This document shows, in pieces, positions 31,559 to 43,686 of a stretch of 64,000 nt of DNA (position 1 is the first letter of the stretch; every line of letters starts with the position of its first letter). A program made the translations under genes and the position numbers. The DNA lies in NCBI RefSeq assembly GCF_900163645.1, contig NZ_FUKM01000058.1, positions 1-64,000 on the forward strand, in the 5' to 3' direction. The notes beneath the pieces were generated by a model. It was not told where the DNA came from. It did no database searches and saw only the letters and a list, made by a program, of their open reading frames with translations. The DNA comes from Halomonas citrativorans. Lineage in GTDB: Bacteria > Pseudomonadota > Gammaproteobacteria > Pseudomonadales > Halomonadaceae.

Positions 31559-33484
31559 ATGCCACGTGGTGTGTTTGTAAAGACGCTGCTAATCGTTAGC
31601 TGCTTCATCATGAGTATGTCAGCCTTTGCAGAACCGACAGAGGCTGAACCTCAACCGCAGATCATGGCTGGAAATAGCCTAACGCCTGCAGGTAGCGTCG
31701 CAAGCAACAATACCTCTATTCAGACGGTGCACGGGCTGTCACTTTACGATAGCCCTGAGTTACCTGCCGACTTCGCCTACTTCCCTCATGTTAATCCACT
31801 GGCTCCCAAGGGCGGCACCATCACCCACACCGCCGTAGGCAGCAGCTTTGATTCCACCAACCCCTTTATCATTCGTGGCACGCCTGCCACCGGTGTAGGC
31901 CAGATATACGATACGTTAATGACCAGCAATCCAGGCGAACCCTTCAGCGTGTATGGATTACTGGCGGAGGGCGTCCGCTTGGACCCTGACCGGGAGTGGA
32001 TTGAGTTTGACCTCCGCCCCGAAGCACGTTTTCAAGATGGCGAGCCGGTAACTGCGTACGATGTGGTGTTCTCCTTTAACCTGCTGCGTGAAGAGGGTAA
32101 TCCTTTTTACGCCAGTTACTATGCCGGTGTTGATAACGCCATTGCGCTAAATGAACACCAGGTTCGCTTCGAATTTAGCAGTACTGAGTCTCGTGAATTA
32201 CCATTAATCGTCACGCAGTTACCGATCCTCCCCCGCCACTACTGGGAACCCCGTGACTTTACCGCCCCGACACTGGCAACACACCCAGGCTCCGGCCCTT
32301 ATCGCATCAGTGACGTCGACCCAGGCCGGCGCATCGTATATCAGCGGGACGACGACTACTGGGGCAAAGACCTGCCCGTTAATGTCGGCCGCTACAATAT
32401 TGATCATGTGGTTTACGACTATTACCGAGACAGGGATATTGCCTGGGAGGCATTCAAGGCGGGCTTAACCGACTTCAGGACCGACGCCCGTGCGGCGACC
32501 TGGGCCATTGGCTACGATTTCCCGGCGTATCGCGAAGGGTTGGTGAAACGCATCACGGTGCCTGATGTAAATCCTTCGCTCATGCAGGCGTTCGTATTCA
32601 ATCTTCGTAAGGAGAAGTTCCAGGACCCGCGCGTACGCGAAGCGCTCAGCCTGACGTTCGACTTTCCCTGGCTGAATACCAATATTTTTTATAACGCCTA
32701 CCAGCGTACCGAAAGCTATTTCCAGAATTCAGAGATGCAAGCTGATGGCCTGCCCTCAGAGGAAGAGCTCGCCCTGCTTGAGCCTTACCGGGAGGAGCTT
32801 TTAGCCTCTCATCGCTCTGACCGAATATTTACCGATGCACTCCCTATCGACCAACCGACGGATCTGCGCGAACGCTTACGCCGGGCGCTCGACTTGCTGC
32901 ACGAAGCGGGCTACCAAGTGGAAGACGGCACACTGGTTCATACTGAAACAGGCAAGCCCCTACAGTTAGAAGTGCTGCTTTATGATGCGAGTCTTGAGCG
33001 TGTGGTACAGCCTATGCTGCGCAATATGGCGCGTCTCGGTGTAGAGACCACCATGCGGATCGTGGACATTAACCAATATCTTAATCGCCAGCGTAGTTAC
33101 GATTACGATATTGTGATCAGCCATTTCCCCCAATCCAATAACCCCGGTAACGAACAGCGCGACTTCTGGAGTAGTGAGGCCGCCAAAGCGCCGCAAAGCC
33201 GTAACCGAATGGCGCTCGCTCACCCGGCAGTGGATGCGTTAATCGAGGACATTATTAGCGCAGATAACCGGGAGAAACTGGATACGGCGACGCGCGCGCT
33301 CGACCGGGTGCTGCGCTGGGGGTTTTACACCGTCCCCCACTATCACTCCGGCGAAACGCGTATTGCAGTATGGGACAAGTTCGGCTATCAAGAGCCTTTC
33401 CCGGAATACGCGATGGATTTGGATGCCTGGTGGGTCGATACCGACCGTGAAGCAGAATTACAGCGCCGTCACCGGCGTCGCTGA
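31559..33484 (+). CDS. yejA: Periplasmic oligopeptide-binding protein YejA
   Basis: 641 residues. Signal peptide 1-24 (LLIVSCFIMSMSAFA). SBP family 5 domain: FPHVNPLAPKGGTITH, SFDSTNPFI, DGEPVTAYDVVFSFN and GSGPYRISDVDPGRRIVYQ. E. coli YejABEF imports peptides and microcin C. The gene is 33 bp after mltD and 32 bp before yejB. A short low-complexity insert follows the signal peptide. Confidence 0.93.
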   Translation: MPRGVFVKTLLIVSCFIMSMSAFAEPTEAEPQPQIMAGNSLTPAGSVASNNTSIQTVHGLSLYDSPELPADFAYFPHVNPLAPKGGTITHTAVGSSFDSTNPFIIRGTPATGVGQIYDTLMTSNPGEPFSVYGLLAEGVRLDPDREWIEFDLRPEARFQDGEPVTAYDVVFSFNLLREEGNPFYASYYAGVDNAIALNEHQVRFEFSSTESRELPLIVTQLPILPRHYWEPRDFTAPTLATHPGSGPYRISDVDPGRRIVYQRDDDYWGKDLPVNVGRYNIDHVVYDYYRDRDIAWEAFKAGLTDFRTDARAATWAIGYDFPAYREGLVKRITVPDVNPSLMQAFVFNLRKEKFQDPRVREALSLTFDFPWLNTNIFYNAYQRTESYFQNSEMQADGLPSEEELALLEPYREELLASHRSDRIFTDALPIDQPTDLRERLRRALDLLHEAGYQVEDGTLVHTETGKPLQLEVLLYDASLERVVQPMLRNMARLGVETTMRIVDINQYLNRQRSYDYDIVISHFPQSNNPGNEQRDFWSSEAAKAPQSRNRMALAHPAVDALIEDIISADNREKLDTATRALDRVLRWGFYTVPHYHSGETRIAVWDKFGYQEPFPEYAMDLDAWWVDTDREAELQRRHRRR

Positions 33485-33516
33485 AGGGCTAAATAATAAC
33501 GATTGGAGTGCACTCT

Positions 33517-34590
33517 GTGGCACGTTACACCCTACGCCGACTGCTACTGATGATACCGACGCTGCTTGGCATCATGCTGCTTAACTTCATGATCGTTCAA
33601 GCCGCGCCCGGCGGCCCCATTGATCAGATGCTAGCGCGTTTTGAAGGCGCCAACGCCATGGCCAGCACACGTTTAGACATGGGCGGCGCGGATGTTCAGG
33701 TAAGCGATGATTCGCGGGGCTCACGGGGTATTGACCCCCGCTTTATCGAACAGCTGGAACAGCAGTTTGGGTTCGACAAGCCAGCCCATGAACGCTTTAT
33801 CGGCATGATGACCGATTATCTTACGCTCGACTTCGGGACCAGCTTTTTCCGTGACCGACCGGTGATCGAGCTGATAATTGAGCGCCTGCCGGTATCCATT
33901 TCTCTGGGCTTATGGACCACCCTGCTGGTCTATGTGATTTCCATTCCACTGGGTATTCGTAAAGCCTTGCGCCACGGCTCACGTTTTGATGTGTGGACCT
34001 CAGGGCTGGTGGTTGTCGGCTATGCGATACCGGGCTTTCTATTCGCCATCCTGTTGATTGTGCTGTTTGCGGGCGGCACCTATTGGGATTGGTTTCCCCT
34101 CAGAGGGCTAACCTCTCCAGATTTTGCGGACCTTTCACTAGGCGGCAAAATAAAAGACTACTTCTGGCATATCACGTTGCCCGTCACGGCGGCCGCTATC
34201 GGCAGCTTTGCCACGCTTACCATGCTGACCAAGAACAGCTTTTTAGACGAAATTCATAAGCAATACGTGCTCACCGCTCGCGCCAAAGGTGCTAACGAAC
34301 AGCGCATTTTGTACGGTCATGTTTTTCGTAACGCCATGCTCATCATTATTGCGGGATTGCCGGCCGCGATGATTGGGATTTTCTTTACCGGCGCCCTGCT
34401 AATTGAGGTGATTTTCTCGCTTGATGGGCTGGGCCTTCTAGGATTTGAAGCCGTTATGCAGCGGGATTATCCGGTCATCTTCGGCACCCTGTTTTTGTAC
34501 ACGGTCATCGGGCTCGTGCTAAAGCTGATATCCGATTTGACCTACGTGTGGGTGGATCCACGCATCGACTTTGCAACGAGGGAGTCGTGA
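33517..34590 (+). CDS. yejB: Peptide ABC transporter permease YejB
   Basis: 357 residues, six membrane segments. The N-terminus [22 protein letters not shown] and APGGPIDQ fit YejB. The EAA loop is in [23 protein letters not shown] at 33517 with GGAG 8 bases upstream is preferred over a GTG at 33508. It forms the permease pair with YejE, encoded 2 bp later. Confidence 0.93.
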   Translation: MARYTLRRLLLMIPTLLGIMLLNFMIVQAAPGGPIDQMLARFEGANAMASTRLDMGGADVQVSDDSRGSRGIDPRFIEQLEQQFGFDKPAHERFIGMMTDYLTLDFGTSFFRDRPVIELIIERLPVSISLGLWTTLLVYVISIPLGIRKALRHGSRFDVWTSGLVVVGYAIPGFLFAILLIVLFAGGTYWDWFPLRGLTSPDFADLSLGGKIKDYFWHITLPVTAAAIGSFATLTMLTKNSFLDEIHKQYVLTARAKGANEQRILYGHVFRNAMLIIIAGLPAAMIGIFFTGALLIEVIFSLDGLGLLGFEAVMQRDYPVIFGTLFLYTVIGLVLKLISDLTYVWVDPRIDFATRES

Positions 34591-34592
34591 AA

Positions 34593-35658
34593 ATGAGCGG
34601 TTTTACATCACGACTATCACCCATTACGCAGCGCCGTTTAGCCGCCTTTAAAGCAAATCGTCGCGCTCGGATATCGCTTTGGTTGTTTGGCGTGCTGTTC
34701 ATTATTAGCCTGTTTGCCGAGCTGATTGCCAATGACAAGCCGCTCATACTGAACTACGACGGACAGTGGTATACACCTCTGCTGGTGGATTATCCGGAAA
34801 CGGATTTTGGAGGTTTTCTTCCCACCCGTACTGACTATTTGGACCCGTTTATTCAACAGCAAATTAGCGACAACGGCTGGGCCATATGGCCGCTTATTCC
34901 GTTCTCCTATCAAACGCTGGACATGCAGATGCAACAACCCTCACCAGCCCCCCCAGATAGCCGCCACTGGCTGGGCACGGATGACCAAGGGCGCGATGTG
35001 CTGGCCCGCGTTATCTACGGTTTTCGGCTCTCTGTCTTTTTTGCGTTAGTGCTTACGACAGGGTCGCTGGCGTTAGGCGTTCTAGCGGGCGGTGTGCAGG
35101 GGTATTTTGGCGGCAAGGTGGACCTTATAGGCCAACGGGTCACTGAAATATGGTCGGGGCTACCGGTGCTGTTTTTGCTGATTATTTTAGCAAGCTTCGT
35201 TCAACCCGGTTTTTGGTGGCTACTGGGCATTATGCTGCTGTTTTCATGGCTAGGCCTGGTCGATATTGTGCGGGCCGAGTTTTTACGAGCACGCAATTTG
35301 GAATACGTACGCGCAGCAAAAGCCATGGGATTGCCGTCTCGGCTGATTATGTGGCGCCATGTCCTGCCGAATGCCATGGTGGCTACTCTAACGTTTATCC
35401 CCTTTCTATTTACCGGGGCGATTGGTACGTTAACAGCGCTCGACTTTTTGGGCTTTGGCCTGCCGCCAGGTTCCCCATCCCTGGGGGAGCTTGCCGCTCA
35501 GGGTAAAAATAATCTGCACGCGCCATGGTTAGGCATTACCGCCTTCATGACGCTTGCCGTGATGCTCTCCTTGCTTGTCTTTATTGGTGAAGGGCTGCGT
35601 GATGCCTTTGACCCACGCCACGTTAATCAGCGCCAAACGCCTGCGCAGGACGCCCAAC

Positions 35659-35666
<8 letters not shown>
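34593..35666 (+). CDS. yejE: Peptide ABC transporter permease YejE
   Basis: 357 residues. After a cytoplasmic start comes the first membrane segment (ISLWLFGVLFIISLFAELIA), a long periplasmic loop and HWLGTDDQGRDVLARVIYG. The permease core and EAA motif follow (LEYVRAAKAMGLPSRLI). GGGAG lies upstream of the ATG. It overlaps yejF by 8 bases. Confidence 0.93.
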
Positions 35667-37251
<1,585 letters not shown>

Positions 37252-37386
37252 CGTTTATTTTGAAAAATTTAACCAGATGACTCTGATAGTAGACGTTGTT
37301 AAAAAAACAAGATAACGGTATAAGCCGAATATTTGGATACGCACTTGACCTACTGCCGTTTGGCCAAGTGCGCTTAGCGGCTAAAT
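37252..37386. other. Intergenic gap between yejF and rsuA
   Basis: 135 bp between convergent genes. It contains an 8-bp stem CGCACTTG / CAAGTGCG (37340-37347 and 37365-37372) with a 17-base loop. There is no T-tract beside the stem, so a terminator role is uncertain. Confidence 0.35.
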
Positions 37387-38091
37387 TTAGAAGCTGGCGA
37401 TTTCTTCCTGAGTTAACTCGCGCCACTCACCGGGGCCCAAATCATCCGTTAATACAACATCACCAATAGATTGGCGGTGCAGCGCATTAACATGGTTACC
37501 CAACGCGGCAAACATACGCTTAACCTGGTGATAGCGCCCTTCGGTAAGGGTAAGTTCCGCTTGTAGAGGCGTTATAAACCGTAGTAACGCAGGCTGCGTT
37601 GGCGTCTCTTCATCATCCAGCAGGATGCCTTGGGCTACCTGATTGATTGCCCACTCCGCATCGCTGCCTTCCATAGGCTCAGCCAAGTCGGCGATATAGA
37701 CCTTGGCGCAACGATGGCGCGGTGAAGTAACACGATGTGACCACTGGCCATCATCAGTCAGCAGTAAAAGGCCAGTGGTATCAACATCCAGCCGCCCTAC
37801 TGGCTGAAGACGCTCTGCCTTGGGCAAATCAATCAAATCAATCACCCGTGGATACAGCCCGCGCCTGGCAGTGCACTCAACACCCGTTGGCTTGTGCATG
37901 ATTAAATAGCGAAGCCCGACCAGCGAAAGCGTTTCGCCGTTGAATTTCACTTCATCCTGCTCGGTATCAATCTGGGTGGCCGACTGCTTAATAGGCTCAC
38001 CATTAAGCGTGACTTCGCCATTTTTAAGCGCTCGTTTTGCCAAGCTACGCGTTAGCGGTGTTGTTTCACTTAAAAACCGATCAAGGCGCAT
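37387..38091 (-). CDS. rsuA: 16S rRNA pseudouridine synthase RsuA
   Basis: 234 residues. An N-terminal S4 RNA-binding domain (MRLDRFLSETTPLTRSLAK) is followed by the synthase domain with catalytic Asp in VGRLDVDTTGLLLLTDDG and EGRYHQVKRMFAALGNHV. It modifies U516 of 16S rRNA. Its ATG overlaps the yafV stop by one base (TAATG). Confidence 0.94.
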   Translation of the reverse strand: MRLDRFLSETTPLTRSLAKRALKNGEVTLNGEPIKQSATQIDTEQDEVKFNGETLSLVGLRYLIMHKPTGVECTARRGLYPRVIDLIDLPKAERLQPVGRLDVDTTGLLLLTDDGQWSHRVTSPRHRCAKVYIADLAEPMEGSDAEWAINQVAQGILLDDEETPTQPALLRFITPLQAELTLTEGRYHQVKRMFAALGNHVNALHRQSIGDVVLTDDLGPGEWRELTQEEIASF

Positions 38092-38906
38092 TATTGGCCC
38101 ACTCCTGGCAGTAACGAAAAGTGGTCGGCATCTTGCCAGGCTGGAAATTTTTCACGAAAAGCATTTAACTCCGTTTTATCAAGCGTCCCCGTTTCAATAA
38201 ACGGCGTATTTTCAGGATGGTCGATGAGCGGTTCGCCCTTGAAATCGACCAGCATGGAGTCGCCACTGTAAGCAAGACCTTTGGCATCTTCACCAACGCG
38301 ATTAACCCCCACGACATACGCAAGGTTTTCCACCGCCCGAGCCTGAAGCAGCGTTCGCCAAGGCTGCCGACGCGGTGCTGGCCAGTTGGCAACACAAAGT
38401 AGCGCATCATACTCGAAGTGCTCTTGCGCTGCTGGCTGTTGACGCATCCAAACAGGAAAACGCAGGTCGTAGCAAACGCTTAACAGTAGCTTAAACCCCT
38501 TGAGCTCGACTATTTCACGCTGGCTGCCCATGCCATAGCGTTCATGCTCGCCCGCCATACGAAACAAATGGCGTTTATCGTAATGGCGGATATCGCCCTC
38601 GGGCGTGGCCCATATCATACGGTTGTAGTACTGCCCGTCATCAACGATGGCCACACTCCCTGTTATGACACAGTTACGCGCTTTAGCTTGCGCCTGCAGC
38701 CAGGCAACGCTTTGGCTTTGCGCCATGGGTTGGGCCATTTCGCGCGAGTTCATGGTAAAACCCGTTGCAAACATCTCGGGTAATACGATGAGATCGGTGT
38801 CACGGCTATCCAGATCTCCCAGCAAACGGCCCAAATGATCATGGTTGGCCTGCGGGTCTTCCCAGCGCAAATCGCACTGTACCAGGCTCGTTTTTAGCTG
38901 ACTCAT
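38091..38906 (-). CDS. yafV: Omega-amidase YafV (nitrilase family)
   Basis: 271 residues. The nitrilase triad is Glu in LIVLPEMFATGF, Lys in YDKRHLFRM and Cys in LLLSVCYDLRFPVW. YafV-type proteins hydrolyse alpha-ketoglutaramate and related amides in metabolite repair. AAGGAG lies 7 bases before the ATG at 38906. It forms a two-gene unit with rsuA and diverges from rarD. Confidence 0.92.
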   Translation of the reverse strand: MSQLKTSLVQCDLRWEDPQANHDHLGRLLGDLDSRDTDLIVLPEMFATGFTMNSREMAQPMAQSQSVAWLQAQAKARNCVITGSVAIVDDGQYYNRMIWATPEGDIRHYDKRHLFRMAGEHERYGMGSQREIVELKGFKLLLSVCYDLRFPVWMRQQPAAQEHFEYDALLCVANWPAPRRQPWRTLLQARAVENLAYVVGVNRVGEDAKGLAYSGDSMLVDFKGEPLIDHPENTPFIETGTLDKTELNAFREKFPAWQDADHFSLLPGVGQ

Positions 38907-38977
38907 GTCATGTCTCCTTTGCCAGTATGTTTTTGCAATTATGTGGTAGATTAGCATTTTTAAATAATGAGGCTGCT

Positions 38978-39886
38978 ATGCTTTTCCCTCCAGCGCGTGA
39001 TCCACAGGCCGTCAAAGGCGTCACATTTGGGTTAGCAGCCTATGTAATGTGGGGGTGTTTCCCGCTTTTTTTCGCGCTGTTTGACGGTATTCCAGCGTTT
39101 GAAATTCTTATCCACCGAATAGTATGGTCGTGTGTCTTTCTTGTTGTACTCATCACGATGTTAAGCCGTTGGTCCCCCGTGATAACGGCGTTAAGCCAGC
39201 CTCGCCGTTTAGGCCGTGTACTAATTTGCGCTGTGTTAATCGGCTTCAATTGGGGGCTTTATATTTACGCGGTGGAAAGCAACCAGGTCCTGCAAGCAAG
39301 CCTTGGTTACTTTTTAACGCCACTTGTTAATGTGGCGTTGGGCATGTTGGTACTGCGTGAAGTGATGGCACGTCTTCAATTAGTGGCGTTAGGGCTTGCA
39401 GGTTTGGCCATTGCCATCCAATTTGCGCTGCTGGGTGAGCTGCCCTGGATCAGCCTGATGCTAGCACTCAGCTTTGGTAGCTACGGGCTTTTTCGCAAGC
39501 AAGTGCCGCTGGATGGTTTATCGGGACTGTTTGTAGAAACCCTTTTGCTGTTCCCGCTGGCGCTGCTCGCCCTGACATGGCTTAGCTGGCAGGGTAATTC
39601 ACACTTCATGATTGATGTGCCAATGAGTGTTTTACTGGCGGTAAGCGGCGTAATAACCGCTTTGCCGCTGATGGCTTTCGCGGGTGCGGCTCGACGCTTA
39701 CGGCTCTCGACGTTGGGCTTTTTGATGTACATCAACCCTACGATTCAGTTTATAATCGCTTTAACCATTTTTGGTGAACCGCTAGGTACCATACAGCTCG
39801 CTACCTTTATTATGATCTGGTTTGGGCTTGCACTCTATTCATGGTCCTCTTGGCAATCACGCCCGCACCAGCCCCCTATCCGCTAA
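38978..39886 (+). CDS. rarD: RarD-type EamA transporter
   Basis: 302 residues, about ten membrane segments in two EamA halves. The N-terminal part, [21 protein letters not shown], and [22 protein letters not shown] (about residues 96-117) are typical of RarD. The substrate is unknown (RarD relatives are linked to chloramphenicol sensitivity). GAGG lies 5 bases before the ATG. The 3' end overlaps the chemoreceptor gene by 30 bp, tail to tail. Confidence 0.9.
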   Translation: MLFPPARDPQAVKGVTFGLAAYVMWGCFPLFFALFDGIPAFEILIHRIVWSCVFLVVLITMLSRWSPVITALSQPRRLGRVLICAVLIGFNWGLYIYAVESNQVLQASLGYFLTPLVNVALGMLVLREVMARLQLVALGLAGLAIAIQFALLGELPWISLMLALSFGSYGLFRKQVPLDGLSGLFVETLLLFPLALLALTWLSWQGNSHFMIDVPMSVLLAVSGVITALPLMAFAGAARRLRLSTLGFLMYINPTIQFIIALTIFGEPLGTIQLATFIMIWFGLALYSWSSWQSRPHQPPIR

Positions 39887-41512
39887 CGTTTTTTGCCCTG
39901 AATGCGATAATGTCAGGGCAGAGCTCTCCTCTTCTGCCCCCTCTGGCTGATAGCCTACCCGGAAACCACCCCAGTGTTTGCCATGGATAAAAATCGGTAC
40001 CGATAGATCATGCATGATCTCGCCCGTATCGCGTTTATAGGTTTGAAGCAATAATGGGTGTTGATGAGCACCACATCGACTTCCCGTCGCGTCATCAAAA
40101 ATACGCTTGCTGCGGCAGTACTTTAAATCATGCTCCATATCGCCCGTGGGCTGTCGGCTAACCGCCTCATTGTGAGTAGGCACATAGCCATCACGATTAC
40201 AGGCAATCGCATAACTCAAGCTATACTCCGTCAGTAGCGGCTCTTGCACGCTTGGTAAATATTGATCGGTGAAGTCATCAAACCCTGTACGATAAAGCGT
40301 TGGCCGGGTGCCCGGGAGTGCCTGATAATCTGGCTGAAAAAGGGCTGATTCTACGAGTTCTCCGCGGGAAATGGCCTTTTCCAACAGCTTGCCAATGCGG
40401 TTAGCCGTTTGGCGAGCCGCTTTAAATACCTGTTGATGCCGCCCCTGAAGACGCTGCTGAGCCAGCTCACCATCAACCCCTTCAGCCGCTTCCATTAACG
40501 AACGGGCTTGCGCAGCCAAATCATGCATATTGCGATTACCTTCATCTACGTCGCTCTCTAACTGACGCAGACTCTCGGCAACGGTCTGGCTATGGGTTTT
40601 GGTGCTCTCCATGGCGGTGGCGACACTTGTGATCTCGTGCTGAACCTGATCAAACTGCTGGGTAATGGTGGCCAAACGCTTGCCTACCTGTTGCAACCCC
40701 CCGGAGCGCTCTCGAATACGCACCATTATTGCGCCCATCGTAGAGACAACCCCTTGGCCGCTTTGATGCATGTCCTTAACCAGCGTTTCTATATTCTGCG
40801 TCGCGGTTGAGGTCTTGAGCGCCAAGCTCCGTACCTCTTCAGCCACCACGGCAAACCCCCGGCCATGCTCACCCGCTCGGGCCGCTTCAATCGACGCATT
40901 AAGTGATAACAAATGGGTTTGCTCGGCAATCCCTTCAATCATTTCAGTGACATTGCGCACCCGCTCTATTTTGTCATTAAGTGCGGTCAACATTTCTAAC
41001 GCCTGATCTGATCGCTCAGCCACATGGCTCATATCGCTGACAATATCCGTCAGCTCGTCATGATTCTGGTGGCTGGCATCGCGGGCGTTTTCTGCCAGTG
41101 TGGCCACGTGAGTCGCGCTCGTACTTACTTGCAAAATAGCGGTATTGATTTCATTCATGCTTGATGATGCTTCATGCGCCATCGTCTCCTGCTTGGTAAG
41201 ACGTTGGTCCATAAGATCGGCATAGTGAGAGACCTCCGCCGAAGCAATGGCCGTTTTGCTTGCCCGTTTCATTAAGCGATACGCCATCGCACGAAGCGAC
41301 GCATAATCCTTGAGTGGCTTTGGCCCACGAACAGGCTGGGCAAGACGCTGCTGGTCGGCCATAAAAACACTGAGCAGCGCATTAGCAACCAGCCCTGCCC
41401 CCGCTAATGCGGCGCAAATAAGTGCCAGGTATTTAAAGGTACCCGCTTGGGCAACCAACCAAACCGATAATCCGAACAATATCAATGGTGCCAGCACACG
41501 AAGTAGACGCAT
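39857..41512 (-). CDS. Methyl-accepting chemotaxis protein with C-terminal input domain
   Basis: 551 residues. Two membrane segments at about 5-22 and 28-50 are separated by only a few residues, so there is no periplasmic sensor. The signalling hairpin has [20 protein letters not shown] with the conserved tip, and AEEVRSLA. After about residue 395 comes a C-terminal domain ([21 protein letters not shown], in two parts, then [35 protein letters not shown]). It looks like a redox- or ligand-sensing module attached after the signalling domain. A cytoplasmic stimulus is inferred. It is a single gene. Confidence 0.9.
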   Translation of the reverse strand: MRLLRVLAPLILFGLSVWLVAQAGTFKYLALICAALAGAGLVANALLSVFMADQQRLAQPVRGPKPLKDYASLRAMAYRLMKRASKTAIASAEVSHYADLMDQRLTKQETMAHEASSSMNEINTAILQVSTSATHVATLAENARDASHQNHDELTDIVSDMSHVAERSDQALEMLTALNDKIERVRNVTEMIEGIAEQTHLLSLNASIEAARAGEHGRGFAVVAEEVRSLALKTSTATQNIETLVKDMHQSGQGVVSTMGAIMVRIRERSGGLQQVGKRLATITQQFDQVQHEITSVATAMESTKTHSQTVAESLRQLESDVDEGNRNMHDLAAQARSLMEAAEGVDGELAQQRLQGRHQQVFKAARQTANRIGKLLEKAISRGELVESALFQPDYQALPGTRPTLYRTGFDDFTDQYLPSVQEPLLTEYSLSYAIACNRDGYVPTHNEAVSRQPTGDMEHDLKYCRSKRIFDDATGSRCGAHQHPLLLQTYKRDTGEIMHDLSVPIFIHGKHWGGFRVGYQPEGAEEESSALTLSHSGQKTLADRGLVRA

Positions 41513-41725
41513 AGAGGGACTCTTTTGTAATTAAGGTTATCGAGCTGCGTTTGTCGGCGTTTTTGTGGACAGCGGTAAGTAAAACGCCAAGAGGCGCCCA
41601 ATTTTCTTAACGAGCTTAACGGGTTATGCTGATGAAATAAGTAACACTTTGGGGGAAGAGAGGTGGCTTATTTAAGAAGCCGAGCCGTAATTACTGGCAT
41701 AACGCGTTAATATAAGGACTAATAA

Positions 41726-41742
41726 AAGAACCAACGGTTCTT
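41726..41742 (+). promoter_or_regulatory. Hairpin or operator before the SulP gene
   Basis: AAGAACC / GGTTCTT arms around a 3-base centre, ending 11 bp before the ATG at 41754. It could be a binding site or an mRNA hairpin over the start region. The rest of the 240-bp gap (41513-41753) shows nothing else that I can name. Confidence 0.35.
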
Positions 41743-41753
41743 AAAAACCATTG

Positions 41754-43475
41754 ATGCCTGATGGCCCGGAGCCCATGTTTAAGCGTTATTTACCTATTCT
41801 CACTTGGCTACCGCACTATCATAGACGCCTACTGGGTGCTGATGTGCTAGCAGGGATCATTGTGACCATCATGGTCATTCCGCAATCGCTTGCTTATGCA
41901 TTACTAGCGGGCCTGCCTGCCGTTGTCGGATTATATGCCAGCATTCTGCCGCAGCTTCTTTATACCCTGTTGGGTACAAGTCGCACGCTCGCCGTAGGGC
42001 CTGTTGCCATTATCGCGCTGATGACGGGTGCTGCACTCTCTTCAGTAGCGCAGCCAGACACTGACGCCTACTTACAGGCAGCCTTGGTACTTTCATTACT
42101 TTCTGGCGCTATATTAGTCATGATGGGCGCGCTACGGATGGGCTTTTTTAGCAACTTTTTAAGCCATCCGGTCATTTCTGGCTTTTTAACCGCCTCTGGA
42201 ATACTCATTGCGGCAAGCCAGCTGGGAAGCATCTTAGGCGTCTCCAGTAGCGGCTTCACGCTCATTGAGCGTGTGATAACGCTACTCCCCAACCTGCCTC
42301 AATTTAACCCCTACACATTTGCGATTGGTACAGGCACGCTGGTATTTCTTATTGCCATGCGTCGCTATGGGAAGCAAACGTTTAGCGTACTGGGCCTTCC
42401 TGCCGCACTTACTGACTTAATCACCAAGGCGGGGCCTGTTTTTGCCGTCGTTACAACCACGTTCATTACCTGGCATTGGCAACTCACAGAGGCAGGCGTT
42501 GAGGTAGTAGGCGCTATTCCGAGCGGCTTACCAGCGCTTAGCTTTCCGTGGGCGGACGCCTCCTTATGGCGGACATTGTTGATTCCGGCACTGCTGATTA
42601 GCCTGGTGGGTTTTGTCGAGTCCGTGTCCATGGGTCAAATGCTGGCGGCAAAACGGCGCCAGCGCATCTCACCTAACCAGGAACTGATTGGCTTGGGAGC
42701 CGCCAATCTGGCAGCGGGTGTTACCAGTGGGATGCCGGTAACGGGGGGTCTTTCAAGGACGGTGATCAACTATGATGCCGGAGCCCAAACCCCAGCGGCC
42801 GGGGCGTTTGCCGCTCTGGGCATTGCACTTATCACCCTATCATTTACCGGCTGGCTTTATTACCTGCCCATTGCCACCCTTGCCGCCACCATTACGGTGG
42901 CTATTTTAACGCTGGTGGATATTCCCATGCTGCGTCAAACCTGGCGTTACTCGCGCAGCGATTTTTCTGCAATGGCCGTGACCATTTTATTAACGCTGGT
43001 CGAGGGGATTGAAGCCGGTATTGTGAGTGGTGTTACATTATCTATAGCGCTATTTCTTTACCGCACCAGCCGCCCACACAGTGCGCTAGTTGGCCGGGTA
43101 CCGGACACCGAACATTTTCGTAATACCCACCGCCATAATGTAGAAACCATTAGCCATGTGGCACTGCTGCGTATCGATGAAAGCCTCTACTTTGCCAATG
43201 CTCGCTACCTGGAAGATACTGTTTATAACCTGGTGGCCAGTCATCCTGAACTTGAGCATGTGGTACTGATTTGTTCAGCGGTTAACCTGATTGACGCCTC
43301 TGCCTTGGAAAGTCTGGATGCCATCAATTCGCGGCTCAAAGATTCCAACGTCAAACTTCATTTATCGGAAGTGAAAGGTCCTGTCATGGACAAGCTTAAA
43401 AAGAGCGACTTTCTGGACGCTCTAACAGGTCGGGTTTTTTTGAGCACCTACGCGGCCTGGCGAGAGTTTTCGTAA
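41754..43475 (+). CDS. SulP-family anion transporter with STAS domain
   Basis: 573 residues. The transporter domain (about 15-430) has the SulP signature ADVLAGIIVTIMVIPQSLAYALLAGLP (residues about 25-51), followed by GVTSGMPVTGGLSRTVINYDAGAQT. The C-terminal STAS domain (about 455-565) contains VALLRIDESLYFANARYLED. Family members carry sulfate, bicarbonate or dicarboxylates; the substrate is not evident. An ATG at 41775 with GGAG only 3 bases away is an alternative start. A terminator follows. Confidence 0.9.
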   Translation: MPDGPEPMFKRYLPILTWLPHYHRRLLGADVLAGIIVTIMVIPQSLAYALLAGLPAVVGLYASILPQLLYTLLGTSRTLAVGPVAIIALMTGAALSSVAQPDTDAYLQAALVLSLLSGAILVMMGALRMGFFSNFLSHPVISGFLTASGILIAASQLGSILGVSSSGFTLIERVITLLPNLPQFNPYTFAIGTGTLVFLIAMRRYGKQTFSVLGLPAALTDLITKAGPVFAVVTTTFITWHWQLTEAGVEVVGAIPSGLPALSFPWADASLWRTLLIPALLISLVGFVESVSMGQMLAAKRRQRISPNQELIGLGAANLAAGVTSGMPVTGGLSRTVINYDAGAQTPAAGAFAALGIALITLSFTGWLYYLPIATLAATITVAILTLVDIPMLRQTWRYSRSDFSAMAVTILLTLVEGIEAGIVSGVTLSIALFLYRTSRPHSALVGRVPDTEHFRNTHRHNVETISHVALLRIDESLYFANARYLEDTVYNLVASHPELEHVVLICSAVNLIDASALESLDAINSRLKDSNVKLHLSEVKGPVMDKLKKSDFLDALTGRVFLSTYAAWREFS

Positions 43476-43501
43476 TTGACTTACTCTTCCAATCTTTTGA
43501 A

Positions 43502-43526
43502 AAGCCAGGTTTTTACCTGGCTTTTT
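43502..43526 (+). terminator. Rho-independent terminator after the SulP gene
   Basis: AAGCCAGGT / ACCTGGCTT stem, 4-base T loop, then further T residues. It is 26 bp after the stop and isolates the following TRAP operon. Confidence 0.9.
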
Positions 43527-43569
43527 GCATTTCAGATGAGTGTGTTTTTGGTCTGGATTGACAACAGCA

Positions 43570-43599
43570 TTGACATTTCCCCATTAGCTTACCTACTAT
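43570..43599 (+). promoter_or_regulatory. Candidate promoter of the TRAP/acyl-CoA operon
   Basis: TTGACA (43570-43575), 18-bp spacer, TACTAT (43594-43599). It precedes the TAXI gene by about 85 bp. A second TTGACA lies at 43558-43563. Confidence 0.4.
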
Positions 43600-43686
43600 C
43601 ACTTGACCACCAAGCAAAACCAAATACCGCACAGCAAAACACTAAGTAACCAAATGTAATTACAAACATAATAATGGAGCCTGCCA

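Noticed and set aside
37340..37372. Stem-loop between yejF and rsuA as a firm terminator
   Set aside because: It has a long loop and no flanking T-tract; noted only as a gap feature.
41731..41740. Similarity of the SulP leader dyad (AACCAACGGTT) to the prophage operators
   Set aside because: It lies in a chromosomal gene 31 kb from the phage and matches only one divergent copy; probably coincidence.
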